Of a DNA stretch of 12,924 nucleotides, positions 6,704 to 12,924 are shown one piece after another. The notes under the pieces were generated by a model. The model saw nothing but the letters and a program-made list of their open reading frames with translations. It had not been told where the DNA came from and did no database searches. This DNA comes from Chloroflexota bacterium (GTDB lineage: Bacteria; Chloroflexota; Dehalococcoidia; JAUQQI01), in NCBI GenBank assembly GCA_030549955.1, contig JAUQQI010000164.1:426-13349 (forward strand). Reading direction: 5' to 3'. Positions within the stretch are counted from its first letter, which is position 1. Each line of letters starts with the position of its first letter. A program made the translations under genes and the position numbers.

Positions 6704-7627
6704 TTATACCCGGAGGAGGCCCCGGAGGACAAATAGCAGGTTCTCCGGTCGCTCGGCAACCCGGCGGGCGAAGTAGCCGTACCAGTCCTGGCCGTACGGA
6801 ACGTAGGCCCGGATGGTGTAGCCTTCCCGGGAGAGGGCCCGCTGGAGGTCGGGCCGGATGCCGTAAAGCATCTGGAACTCGAACCGGTCCCGGTCGAGAC
6901 CGGTTTGCCGGGTCCAGCCCTTCAGGTAATGGATTATTCGCTGGTCGTGGGTGGCGATGGCAGTGTAATTGCCGGCCCCGAGATTCCGCCGGGCCAGGGC
7001 CAGGTAGTTTTCGTTGACCTGGCGCTTCGACGGAAACGCGATTTCCGGGGGGACACTGTACGCGCCCTTGACCACCCGGACATTGGGGCGCAGGGGCAGG
7101 AGGTTTTCAAGGTCCCGTTCGCTCCGGCGCAGGTAGGCCTGGAGGACGATACCGACGTGGTTGAAGCCGGCGGCCCGCAGGCGACGGTAAAGGCGCAGGG
7201 TCACGTCCACGTGACCCGAGTCCTCCATATCGATGCGGACGAAACATCCCGCCTTGCGGGCCCGGTCAACAATCTCAGCCAGCTGGTTGAAGGCAAACTC
7301 CTCGGAAAGGTCGACACCGAGTTCGGTCAGTTTGACCGAAATATACCGGGCCCAGGGCCGGTCGGCCACGGCATCGACCAGGCGAAGGAGCTGTTCCTTG
7401 AACTTCCGGGCCGGGTCCTCGGCCGTGACCATCTCCCCCAGGAGGTTGAGAATGGCCAGAATGCCCTCCTGGTGGAGGCGGTCAGCAACCTGGAGGGCAT
7501 CATCAAGGGTCTCGCCGGCGACGAATCGGAGGGCGAGCCGTCGGCCGTTGACGGTCAGGGCCCGGCGAACCACGGGGTTGGCCGCAAGCCTGAGGACGAG
7601 GCCACGATAGGCCATCGTGGGGTCCAT
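6704..7627 (-). CDS. Proline dehydrogenase (FAD-dependent, monofunctional)
   Basis: Oxidises L-proline to delta-1-pyrroline-5-carboxylate, passing electrons through FAD to the respiratory chain. The 307-residue protein has the length of short bacterial monofunctional enzymes with a (beta/alpha)8 barrel. Family motifs in order: ISVKLT (96-101), IDMED (132-136), GIVLQAYLRR (159-168), VRVVKGAY (183-190), IATHD (224-228), FEFQMLYGIR (249-258) and RAYVPYG then WYGYFARR (273-289), whose paired arginines bind the proline carboxylate in the family. No pyrroline-5-carboxylate dehydrogenase is in the window, so the second step must be encoded elsewhere. ATG 7627 follows a weak GGTGGGG; a second ATG at 7615 is an alternative. 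First gene of the operon with the AtzG-like protein and the amidase. Confidence 0.93.
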   Translation of the reverse strand: MDPTMAYRGLVLRLAANPVVRRALTVNGRRLALRFVAGETLDDALQVADRLHQEGILAILNLLGEMVTAEDPARKFKEQLLRLVDAVADRPWARYISVKLTELGVDLSEEFAFNQLAEIVDRARKAGCFVRIDMEDSGHVDVTLRLYRRLRAAGFNHVGIVLQAYLRRSERDLENLLPLRPNVRVVKGAYSVPPEIAFPSKRQVNENYLALARRNLGAGNYTAIATHDQRIIHYLKGWTRQTGLDRDRFEFQMLYGIRPDLQRALSREGYTIRAYVPYGQDWYGYFARRVAERPENLLFVLRGLLRV

Positions 7628-7648
7628 TTGAATTTCCCCACCCGGAGA

Positions 7649-7654
7649 ATTATA
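7649..7654 (-). promoter_or_regulatory. Candidate -10 element for the proline dehydrogenase operon
   Basis: A perfect TATAAT on the minus strand, 21 bp before the start codon, in the 91-bp gap between the divergent proline dehydrogenase and tRNA genes. No convincing -35 lies 16-18 bp upstream (the region is GC-rich), so it would need an activator or an alternative recognition mode. The implied leader is about 15 nt. Confidence 0.4.
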
Positions 7655-7679
7655 AAACAGGCCGGCCGGGGCCGATGGG

Positions 7680-7708
7680 TTGCAGACGGCCGGGGCGGGC
7701 CGTATACT
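7680..7708 (+). promoter_or_regulatory. Candidate promoter of tRNA-Thr
   Basis: TTGCAG (7680-7685) and TATACT (7703-7708) are separated by 17 bp. The predicted transcription start, about 7715, is a few bases before the mature tRNA 5' end. The -10 is good and the -35 matches only TTG. Confidence 0.5.
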
Positions 7709-7718
7709 GCTAACGGGA

Positions 7719-7790
7719 GCCGGCGTAGCTCAGCGGTAGAGCAGCCGCCTCGTAAGCGGCAGGTCGCGGGTTCGAATCCCGCCGTCGGCT
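7719..7790 (+). tRNA. tRNA-Thr (anticodon CGT)
   Basis: A full cloverleaf can be folded by eye in 72 nt: acceptor GCCGGCG with CGTCGGC (one G-T pair), D-arm GCTC/GAGC, anticodon stem GCCGC/GCGGC enclosing CTCGTAA, variable AGGTC, and T-arm GCGGG-TTCGAAT-CCCGC. Anticodon CGT reads ACG (Thr), a codon expected to be frequent in this GC-rich genome. Discriminator base is T and no CCA is encoded, so CCA must be added after transcription. The next start codon is 26 nt downstream with no terminator between. Confidence 0.96.
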
Positions 7791-7816
7791 CTGGAATCTA
7801 AGGCGCGAAATCCTCC

Positions 7817-8581
7817 GTGAGCAGGCTTCTTGAAAAGTTGCGCCGGGCCGTCCGGGGCGAGCCCCGGCAGCCCATCGGTTTCGGCCGGCCCCCGGCCGAT
7901 TCGACCCGGGTGCCGCCCCTCGTTCTGGTGGCCCGGCTCGCCGACCGGGACCCTGACCTGGTCAGCCGCCTCAGGTCGGCCGGTGTCGACACCCTTCTTC
8001 TGCCGGCGGGCCCCGGTCCCCTGGAGGGCCCCGAAACCGAAGCCCTCGCAGGCTTGACCTGGGGAGTCAGCCTGTCCGGCAGCCCTTCAGCCGACCTGGT
8101 GGACGGCTACCTTCGGGCCGGCGCCGACTTCGTGGTCGTTGAAGGGAGCGGACCCGCCAGCCTTCTGGGCGAGGATGGGGGCCGTTACCTGGCCCTGACC
8201 CCGGACTTCCCTGACGGCCTGCTTCGCTCCCTGGACCTTCTGCCGGTCGAGGGCTTCTGGCTCCGACCCGGGCCGGTGGGCGACCCGCTGACGGTTTTGG
8301 ACATGCTGGTTTTCCTTAAGTTTGCGGCGGCGACCCGAAAACCCGTCCTCTACGAGCTGGGGCGCCTCCCGTCGGCCGCCGAACTGCCGGCCCTGCGGGA
8401 CGTCGGGGTCGTCGGGCTGGCGGTACCGGCTACCGCCGCCAATATCGAGGCCCTGGTTCGACTGCGGGAGGACCTGGCCGGCCTCCCCCGGCGCCGGGTC
8501 CCGAGCTCCGAGCGGCCGGTCGTGACGGTCCCGCCCCCGCCGGGCCCGGCCCCCGGACCGGACGAGGACGACGAAGAATAG
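7817..8581 (+). CDS. Unrecognised protein with a barrel-like beta/alpha pattern
   Basis: 254 residues; I cannot name the family. After a basic N-terminal helix and a PIGFG segment, about eight short hydrophobic strands alternate with helices: PLVLVARL, DTLLLPA, WGVSLS, DFVVVEG, RYLALTP, EGFWLRP, PVLYELG and VVGLAVPA. That count and order resemble a TIM barrel, and the last strand-helix turn could be an anion-binding site. The tail is proline-rich and then acidic (DEDDEE), so probably disordered. No signal peptide or membrane segment, so probably cytoplasmic. An in-frame stop at 7799 leaves GTG 7817 as the first possible start; there is no Shine-Dalgarno (preceding bases are TCCTCC). Likely co-transcribed with the tRNA, possibly translated from a near-leaderless message. 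Confidence 0.7.
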   Translation: MSRLLEKLRRAVRGEPRQPIGFGRPPADSTRVPPLVLVARLADRDPDLVSRLRSAGVDTLLLPAGPGPLEGPETEALAGLTWGVSLSGSPSADLVDGYLRAGADFVVVEGSGPASLLGEDGGRYLALTPDFPDGLLRSLDLLPVEGFWLRPGPVGDPLTVLDMLVFLKFAAATRKPVLYELGRLPSAAELPALRDVGVVGLAVPATAANIEALVRLREDLAGLPRRRVPSSERPVVTVPPPPGPAPGPDEDDEE

Positions 8582-8597
8582 GCCGGGAACTCCGGCC
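8581..8597 (+). terminator. Weak candidate hairpin after the barrel-like gene
   Basis: GGCCGG (8581-8586) and CCGGCC (8592-8597) can pair around a 5-nt loop, starting at the last base of the stop codon. Only a short GGTTTCC follows, so intrinsic termination would be weak; may be incidental in such GC-rich DNA. Confidence 0.25.
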
Positions 8598-8661
8598 GGT
8601 TTCCACGAGAAAACCGCCGCCCCCGACCCCGCTGGGGGAAAAGTCCGCCCAAAACTCCCCC

Positions 8662-8690
8662 TTAACCGGCCGCGCCCCACTGAATATACT
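8662..8690 (+). promoter_or_regulatory. Candidate upstream promoter (P1) of rplI-dnaB-loader
   Basis: TTAACC (8662-8667) and TATACT (8685-8690) with a 17-bp spacer; predicted start about 8697, just before the palindrome at 8706. Each hexamer is partly degenerate, but the spacing is optimal. Confidence 0.4.
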
Positions 8691-8695
8691 TCGGA

Positions 8696-8719
8696 CCGGC
8701 CGGCCAACGGCCGGCCGTT
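8696..8719. repeat. GGCCGGCC repeat pair / palindrome in the rplI promoter region
   Basis: GGCCGGCC occurs twice (8698-8705 and 8709-8716), separated by AAC. AACGGCCGGCCGTT (8706-8719) is a perfect 14-bp palindrome. It touches the -35 of the downstream promoter and lies at the expected start of the upstream one. The two copies could also form an 8-bp hairpin in RNA. Could be an operator or attenuator; the base bias of the genome makes coincidence possible. Confidence 0.4.
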
Positions 8720-8746
8720 GACAGCAAGCCTGCTGACGGCTATAAA
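8718..8746 (+). promoter_or_regulatory. Strong sigma-70-type promoter (P2) of rplI
   Basis: Perfect -35 TTGACA (8718-8723), 17-bp spacer, and -10 TATAAA (8741-8746, five of six). Predicted start is near 8753, giving a leader of only about a dozen bases; the AGGAG at 8753-8757 would lie right at the 5' end. It probably drives rplI, dnaB and the loader gene. Confidence 0.75.
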
Positions 8747-8764
8747 TAGAACAGGAGTTCTGGG

Positions 8765-9217
8765 ATGAAGGTGTATTTTCTGAAAGACGTGCCGGGTGTT
8801 GCCCGGGCTGGGGAAATCAAGGAGGTGGCCGAGGGCTATGCCCGGAACTACCTGCTGCCCCGCAAGCTCGCGGTGGCCGCAACTGAGGCCGTCATCGAGC
8901 AGGTCAGGGCAAGGCAGGCGGCGGAGGCCCGCCGGGCGGCCCGGGAAGCCGAAGAGCTCCGGGAGCTGGCCGGGCGGCTGGATGGGATGACCGTAACCGT
9001 TGCCGTTCGGGCCGGGAAAGAGGGCCGTCTTTACGGTTCGGTGACGGCCGCGGACATCGCCGAAGCGATCTCGGCCCAGGTCGGTCGGCCCATCGACCGC
9101 CGGCGGGTGGAGCTTGAGGAGCCCGTCCGCAAGACCGGCGAATATCGGGTTGTGGTCCGGCTTAGCCGGGACCTGGCCCCCAGGGTCAACGTGGTCGTTA
9201 CCTCCCGGGAGGGGTAG
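8765..9217 (+). CDS. rplI: 50S ribosomal protein L9
   Basis: Large-subunit protein binding domain V of 23S rRNA near the L1 stalk. The 150 residues equal the family's usual length. N-terminal domain: [11 protein letters not shown], then the signature [17 protein letters not shown] (16-32). A long charged connecting helix follows (about 40-75), then the C-terminal domain with [19 protein letters not shown]. The ATG start has AGGAG 7 nt upstream. The stop lies 4 nt before the dnaB start; rplI-dnaB is a common bacterial neighbourhood. Confidence 0.97.
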   Translation: MKVYFLKDVPGVARAGEIKEVAEGYARNYLLPRKLAVAATEAVIEQVRARQAAEARRAAREAEELRELAGRLDGMTVTVAVRAGKEGRLYGSVTAADIAEAISAQVGRPIDRRRVELEEPVRKTGEYRVVVRLSRDLAPRVNVVVTSREG

Positions 9218-9221
9218 GCCT

Positions 9222-10612
9222 GTGGCCGAAGAGCGGCAGCCGCCCCACGACCTCCAGGCTGAGGAGGCCGTCCTCGGGGCCATTATGCTGGACCCCGATG
9301 CCATTCTCCGGGTTATAACCCTTCTCAAACCCGAGGATTTTTATAACCCGGGCCACCAGCTCATCTACGAGGTCTGCGTCGAGCTCTACGACCGGAACGA
9401 GGCCGTCACCCCGGTCACCGTCGCCCACGAGCTTAACCGGCGGGGAAAACTGAGCGCGGTGGGCGGGGTCACCTACCTGCACCGGCTGGTCGCAGCGGTT
9501 CCTTCGACCCTCCACGTTGAGGATTACGCCCAGATCGTACGCCGGTGTGCCGTCTACCGCCGGCTTCTCCAGGCCGCGGCTGAGATCGCGACCCTCGCTT
9601 ATCAGGGTGGGCCGAACGTCGACTCGGTCCTGGCCCGGGCCGAGCAGGCGCTGTTCGGGGTCCGGCGGGCCGAGAGCCTGACCGGCTTCGTCCACATCCG
9701 CCAGATTCTCGAAAAGTATCTCGAAGAAGCGATTCTCTCGCCCCCAACCCCGACGCCGGGCGAGCTTCCCCACGTCCTGACGGGCTTCGTCGAAATCGAC
9801 AAGATTCTGGGCGGCCTCCAGCGGTCGGACCTCATCATCCTGGCGGCCCGGCCCGGCCTGGGCAAATCGAGTTTTGTCCTGAACATTGCCCACCACGCGG
9901 CGATGCGCCAGGGCGCCTGCGTCGCCATCTTCAGTCTGGAAATGTCGAAGGAGCAGATCGCCCACCGGCTTATTGCCATCGAGGCCGGGGTCGATTCGCA
10001 AAAGGTCCGGCTCGAGCAGTTGTCGGATGCCGAACGCCGGCGGGTAATGGCCGCGATCGGGATCCTGGCCGACGCCCGGACGTATGGCGCCCACTTTATG
10101 TCGACGACACCCCGATGATACCCATTATCGAGATCCGGTCCCGGGCCCGGCGGCTCCATAGCGAGCACCCCATCGACCTCCTCATCGTCGATTACCTTCA
10201 GCTCGCCCGGGGGAGCGGCCGCTCGGACAACCGGGTCCAGGAGATCAGCGAGATTTCCCAGGCCCTTAAGGGGCTCGCCCGGGAGCTGAACATCCCGGTC
10301 CTGGCCGTTTCCCAGCTCTCCCGGGCCGTCGAAGCCCGGTCGCCCCATATTCCGATGCTCTCAGACCTGCGGGAATCCGGCAGCCTCGAGCAGGACGCCG
10401 ACGTTGTTATGTTTATCTACCGTGAAGACGTTTATTACACCGAAAAGGAGTGGGAACGCCGGTTTCCGAACAGGCCGTATCCGAAGGGCATTGCCGACAT
10501 CATCATCGCCAAGCACCGGAACGGCCCGACCGGCCAGGTCAGCCTCCTGTTCTTCGACCGGCTCACCAAGTTCGTTAACCTCGAACTCACCCGGGGAGGC
10601 CCGTACAACTGA
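9222..10612 (+). CDS. dnaB: Replicative DNA helicase DnaB (apparent frameshift)
   Basis: Hexameric 5'-3' helicase that unwinds DNA at the replication fork. GTG 9222 has GGGAGGGG 7 nt upstream. The N-terminal domain begins [19 protein letters not shown]. The RecA-like domain holds Walker [19 protein letters not shown], then, in the next frame, VDDTP, Walker [17 protein letters not shown] and [15 protein letters not shown]. The reading frame breaks at about 10089: the first frame reaches TGA at 10116-10118, while the conserved YVDDTP-IEIR segment continues in the frame ending at 10612. Adding one C within the GCGCCC around 10088-10092 restores [15 protein letters not shown] and gives 463 residues, normal for DnaB. 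Because the gene is essential and everything else is conserved, a sequence error is the likeliest cause; alternatives are a real mutation or recoding. Confidence 0.93.
10086..10093 (+). other. Frameshift site in dnaB (one base missing)
   Basis: GGCGCCCA: the upstream frame reads GGC GCC CAC, the downstream conserved frame needs GCC CCA CTT. One extra C restores a continuous helicase. Confidence 0.8.
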
Positions 10613-12006
10613 TGGAAAGTTTTGCCTTCATCCTGCGGCGGCTGGCCCGGGACCTGGGGGGATCCTCGGGCGCCGCCGGGGAAGGCCCCGGCGGCCCCGG
10701 CGACGAGCCCGCGCCCGAGCCGTGCCCCTTCTGCCGGGGGGCCGGCTACGTCTACCGGGATGTGCCCGTTGACCACCCCGACTTTGGCAAAGCAGTCCCC
10801 TGCGAGTGCACGGCCCGGGAGTTTGAAGGGCGGCGCCGGCAGCTCCTGCGCCAGCGCAGCAACCTGGGCCCCTTCGAGCGCCTCACCTTTGAAAACCTGC
10901 GGCCCGAGGGTCGGACGGACGACCCGTTTGAGCAGGCCCGCTTTCGGGACGCCTGCGAGACGGCCCGGGCCTATGCCGACGAGCCCCGGGGCTGGCTTGT
11001 CCTCACGGGGGCGAGTGGCACGGGCAAAACCCACCTCGCCGCTGCCATCGCCAACCGGTGTCTCGACCGGGGTCTGGCGGCTTATTTCGCGGTCACCCCT
11101 GACCTTCTCGACTACCTGCGGGCGACCTTTGCTCCCTCCAGCGAGGTCAGCTACGACGAGCTTTTTGACTACCTGCGCCAGGTTGACCTTCTGATTCTGG
11201 ACGACTTCGGATGTCAGGCCGCAACTCCCTGGGCCCGGGAGAAGCTCTTCCAGCTGATAAATTACCGTTATGCGGCCCGACTGCCGACGGTTATTGTCCT
11301 GGCCGTGCCGCTGGACCTGCTGGAGGACCGGTTCCGGATGCGGCTGACTGACCCCGACCTTTCCCGGGTTGTTGAGGTGGGGGCCGCCCGGCCCCGGGGC
11401 ATCGGCCTGTTTGACCCGCTCAAGCTCGAACTTCTGGGGCAGATGACCTTTGAGAACTTCGAACTCCGGGCCGACCTCGACCCGGAGCAGGGCGAAAGTC
11501 TTGCGACGGCCTATAAGCTGGCCCGCAATTTCGCTGAGAACCCGGAGGGCTGGCTCGTTTTCCTGGGAACCTGCGGGTGCGGAAAGACCCACCTGGCGGC
11601 CGCGATTGCCAACTACCGCCTCAAACGTCGACGGCCGGTGGTCTTTGCAGTTGTGCCGGACCTGCTCGACCACCTGCGGTCGACGTTCAACCCGGAGAGC
11701 CGGATCACCTACGACGAGCTCTTTGAGGGCCTTCGCACCGCCCCGGTCCGCATCCTGGATGACCTTGGGGCCCACTCGTCGAGCCCCTGGGCCCAGGAGA
11801 AACTTTATCAGCTGATAAATTATCGCTACAATGCCCGCCTGCCGACAGTTATAACCAGCAACCACCGGCTCGAAGATATCGACCCGCGGCTGGCATCCCG
11901 GATGAGCGACCGCCGGCTGAGCACGGTTGTAACGATTCTCGCCCCCGATTACCGGATCGACCGAACGGATCGGCCGCCTGACCGCCGGACCCGACGCCCC
12001 GCCTAA
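10612..12006 (+). CDS. Tandem double-AAA+ helicase-loader-like ATPase (DnaC/DnaI type)
   Basis: 464 residues, about twice the length of a DnaC/IstB-type loader, encoded directly after dnaB (stop and ATG share one base, TGATG). Order: short N-terminal helix; Gly/Pro-rich linker (16-35); a likely zinc site C38, C41, C64, C66; then two AAA+ modules. Module 1: Walker A GASGTGKT (133-140), Walker B LLILDDFG (193-200). Module 2: Walker A GTCGCGKT (319-326), Walker B RILDDLG (380-386), sensor-1 TSN (N417) and arginines R426 and R430. Module 1 has LAV at the sensor-1 site (A231 replaces Asn) but keeps R240 and R244. By analogy it loads DnaB at origins or stalled forks, with module 1 perhaps structural or regulatory. 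IstB-type transposition helper is an alternative, but no transposase is present and the dnaB linkage argues against it. The stop overlaps that of convergent corA. Confidence 0.82.
   Translation: MESFAFILRRLARDLGGSSGAAGEGPGGPGDEPAPEPCPFCRGAGYVYRDVPVDHPDFGKAVPCECTAREFEGRRRQLLRQRSNLGPFERLTFENLRPEGRTDDPFEQARFRDACETARAYADEPRGWLVLTGASGTGKTHLAAAIANRCLDRGLAAYFAVTPDLLDYLRATFAPSSEVSYDELFDYLRQVDLLILDDFGCQAATPWAREKLFQLINYRYAARLPTVIVLAVPLDLLEDRFRMRLTDPDLSRVVEVGAARPRGIGLFDPLKLELLGQMTFENFELRADLDPEQGESLATAYKLARNFAENPEGWLVFLGTCGCGKTHLAAAIANYRLKRRRPVVFAVVPDLLDHLRSTFNPESRITYDELFEGLRTAPVRILDDLGAHSSSPWAQEKLYQLINYRYNARLPTVITSNHRLEDIDPRLASRMSDRRLSTVVTILAPDYRIDRTDRPPDRRTRRPA
10990..11343 (+). repeat. AAA+ module, copy 1 of an internal tandem duplication
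   Basis: Residues 127-244 of the loader align without gaps to residues 313-430; about 68 of 118 positions are identical by hand count. The period is exactly 558 bp. Most DNA has diverged at synonymous sites, so the duplication is old, yet CAGCTGATAAATTA (from 11251) is unchanged in copy 2. Confidence 0.85.
11548..11901 (+). repeat. AAA+ module, copy 2 of an internal tandem duplication
   Basis: Residues 313-430 of the loader. This copy keeps the complete set of motifs, including sensor-1 Asn, so it is the more canonical ATPase. The shared 14-mer starts at 11809, 558 bp after its partner, and encodes QLINY with the AT-rich codons ATA and AAT. Confidence 0.85.
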
Positions 12007-12090
12007 ATCCAGCCCCGGCGCCGGAAGACGAAAAAGAGGCCGGCCCCGGCCAGGACCATGAGCCCCAGGGCAAAGACGAATCCGAACCCG

Positions 12091-12099
12091 GACTCCCCT
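12091..12099 (-). other. Frameshift site 2 in corA
   Basis: Near GAGGGGAGTCC (minus strand) the frame ending in PDEG must shift to continue as SGFGFVFALGLM, the second membrane helix. A one-base deletion in the G run explains it. Confidence 0.75.
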
Positions 12100-12340
12100 C
12101 GTCCGGAATGAGCCGGTAGTTCATGCCGTAAATACCGGCGATGAGGGCGGCCGTCATCAGGATGGTTGAAAGGACCGTCAGGGTCTGCATCGTCTGGTCG
12201 AGGCGGTTTGAGACCTGCGAGAGATAGGCCTCGGTCAGGCTGACCAGCAGGTCGTGCTGCATCTCCAGGCTCTCAACAACCCGGATCATGTGGTCGTAGA
12301 CGTCCCCGAGGTAGTAGCCGGCCTCCGGACCCAGGGCGTC

Positions 12341-12354
12341 CCGCCCGCCCCCGA
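12341..12354 (-). other. Frameshift/deletion site 1 in corA
   Basis: At CGGGGGCGGGCGGG (minus strand) the frame after FELR changes. Removing one G joins the frames as FELRGGRDALGPEA, but the product still seems about 20 residues shorter than CorA relatives here, so a larger deletion is likely. Confidence 0.65.
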
Positions 12355-12924
12355 AGCTCGAACAGCCGGCCGAGCTGGGGCCGGCCCGGCGAATCCAGAA
12401 TGCCTTCTTCGATCGGGCCGATCTCCTCGGCCGGGCGGTCGACCACGTCGAAATATTCGTCCACTACCGTGTCAAGCCAGGCCTGAACCAGGGCGGCCCG
12501 GCCATCCGGAATCCGGTGGAGGTTCGACCGCCAGGCCTCGATGACCTCATCCCGAAGCCAGAAAGGCCGCCGGTGAAAGCTCGGCAGGTAGTCTGGCCCG
12601 ATAATCAGGGCGCACTCCAGCGATTCGGGGACCGCTTCCTTCGGTTCCCACCTGGTTGGGTAAAAAATTAAAAACCCGTAACTCGGGTATTCTTCGAACT
12701 TCGGCCGCTGGTCGCCCCGCCGGAAATCCTCGACGACGAGCTCGTGGAGGCCGAACCGGCGGGCAACCGCTTCGATTTCGTCGTCCCTGGGATCCGTGAT
12801 ATCTACCCAGCTTGCGATACCCGCCGGCAGACGGTCGAGAATGCCGGGTCCGGCCAGGATGTCCGGGGGGTGGTCTTTAGCAGGCGCCGGGATCAGTTCA
12901 ATCGTCACACCGGTTCAGAGCGCC

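Larger units (their letters stand above)
12003..12908 (-). pseudogene. corA: CorA-type magnesium transporter, broken frames
   Basis: CorA is a pentameric inner-membrane Mg2+/Co2+ channel. GTG 12908 starts right after an in-frame TGA. The cytoplasmic domain is recognisable: WVDITDP, FGLHELVVEDFRRGDQRPKFEEY and FLIFYP. The first frame is good down to GRLFELR (about 12354). The next good frame resumes with DALGPEAGYYLGDVYDH and runs through the first membrane helix to YGMNYR, whose GMN (12120-12128) is the selectivity motif. It then breaks near 12095, and a third frame supplies the second helix and the typical end FRRRGWI, stopping at 12003. Compared with known CorA proteins about 20 residues also seem to be missing at the first break. 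As sequenced no functional channel is made; it is either a real pseudogene or sequence error. Confidence 0.85.

Noticed and set aside
6703..6708. Perfect TATAAT on the minus strand just before the AtzG-like gene, with TTGTCC 18 bp upstream
   Set aside because: It is formed by the last codons and stop of proline dehydrogenase (GTA TAA TC), and its predicted start would remove the AGGAG of the next gene. Coincidence is more likely than an internal promoter.
10083..10100. Programmed -1 ribosomal frameshift in dnaB
   Set aside because: The zero-frame bases (TAT GGC GCC CAC) do not form an X-XXY-YYZ slippery heptamer, and I saw no obvious stimulatory element downstream.
10612..12006. IstB transposition helper of an insertion sequence
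   Set aside because: No transposase, inverted repeats or target duplications nearby; overlap with dnaB and the N-terminal cysteine motif fit a replication loader better.

Overview
This is a compact, very GC-rich bacterial window, coding on both strands, with short gene gaps and many GTG/TTG starts. The strongest taxonomic hint is a DUF3090 protein, a family known mainly from Chloroflexota and Actinomycetota. Together with a barrel-like orphan protein beside rplI, I lean towards a Chloroflexota lineage (Dehalococcoidia-like). This is inference and no marker gene settles it. No phage, insertion sequence or CRISPR array is visible.

Layout. Positions 142-5074 (+): a tightly packed run of five genes: a NatA-type ABC ATPase, a permease whose C-terminal half is a SpoIIM (DUF95) domain, moeA (molybdenum cofactor), a DUF362-like protein and a DUF3090 zinc-motif protein. 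The first three junctions share 4-nt stop/start overlaps, which suggests translational coupling. A plausible promoter precedes the run. Positions 7627-5088 (-): proline dehydrogenase, a small AtzG/GatC-like protein and an amidase-signature enzyme, an apparent catabolic operon convergent with the first. Positions 7719-8581 (+): tRNA-Thr(CGT) with its own promoter, followed after 26 nt by an unrecognised protein with an alternating beta/alpha pattern. Positions 8765-12006 (+): a replication/translation operon of rplI, dnaB and a helicase-loader-like ATPase, driven by a good TTGACA-N17-TATAAA promoter. Positions 12908-12003 (-): a CorA-type magnesium transporter in at least two broken frames, convergent with the loader.

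The most interesting object is the protein after dnaB. It looks like a DnaC/DnaI-type loader carrying two AAA+ modules in tandem, exactly 186 residues apart. Both have intact Walker motifs, but the first has lost the sensor-1 asparagine. Second is the ABC-2 permease/SpoIIM fusion. The apparent frameshift in essential dnaB and the lesions in corA fall in or beside short G/C runs. They may be sequencing or assembly errors, although one corA lesion also seems to lack about 20 codons.
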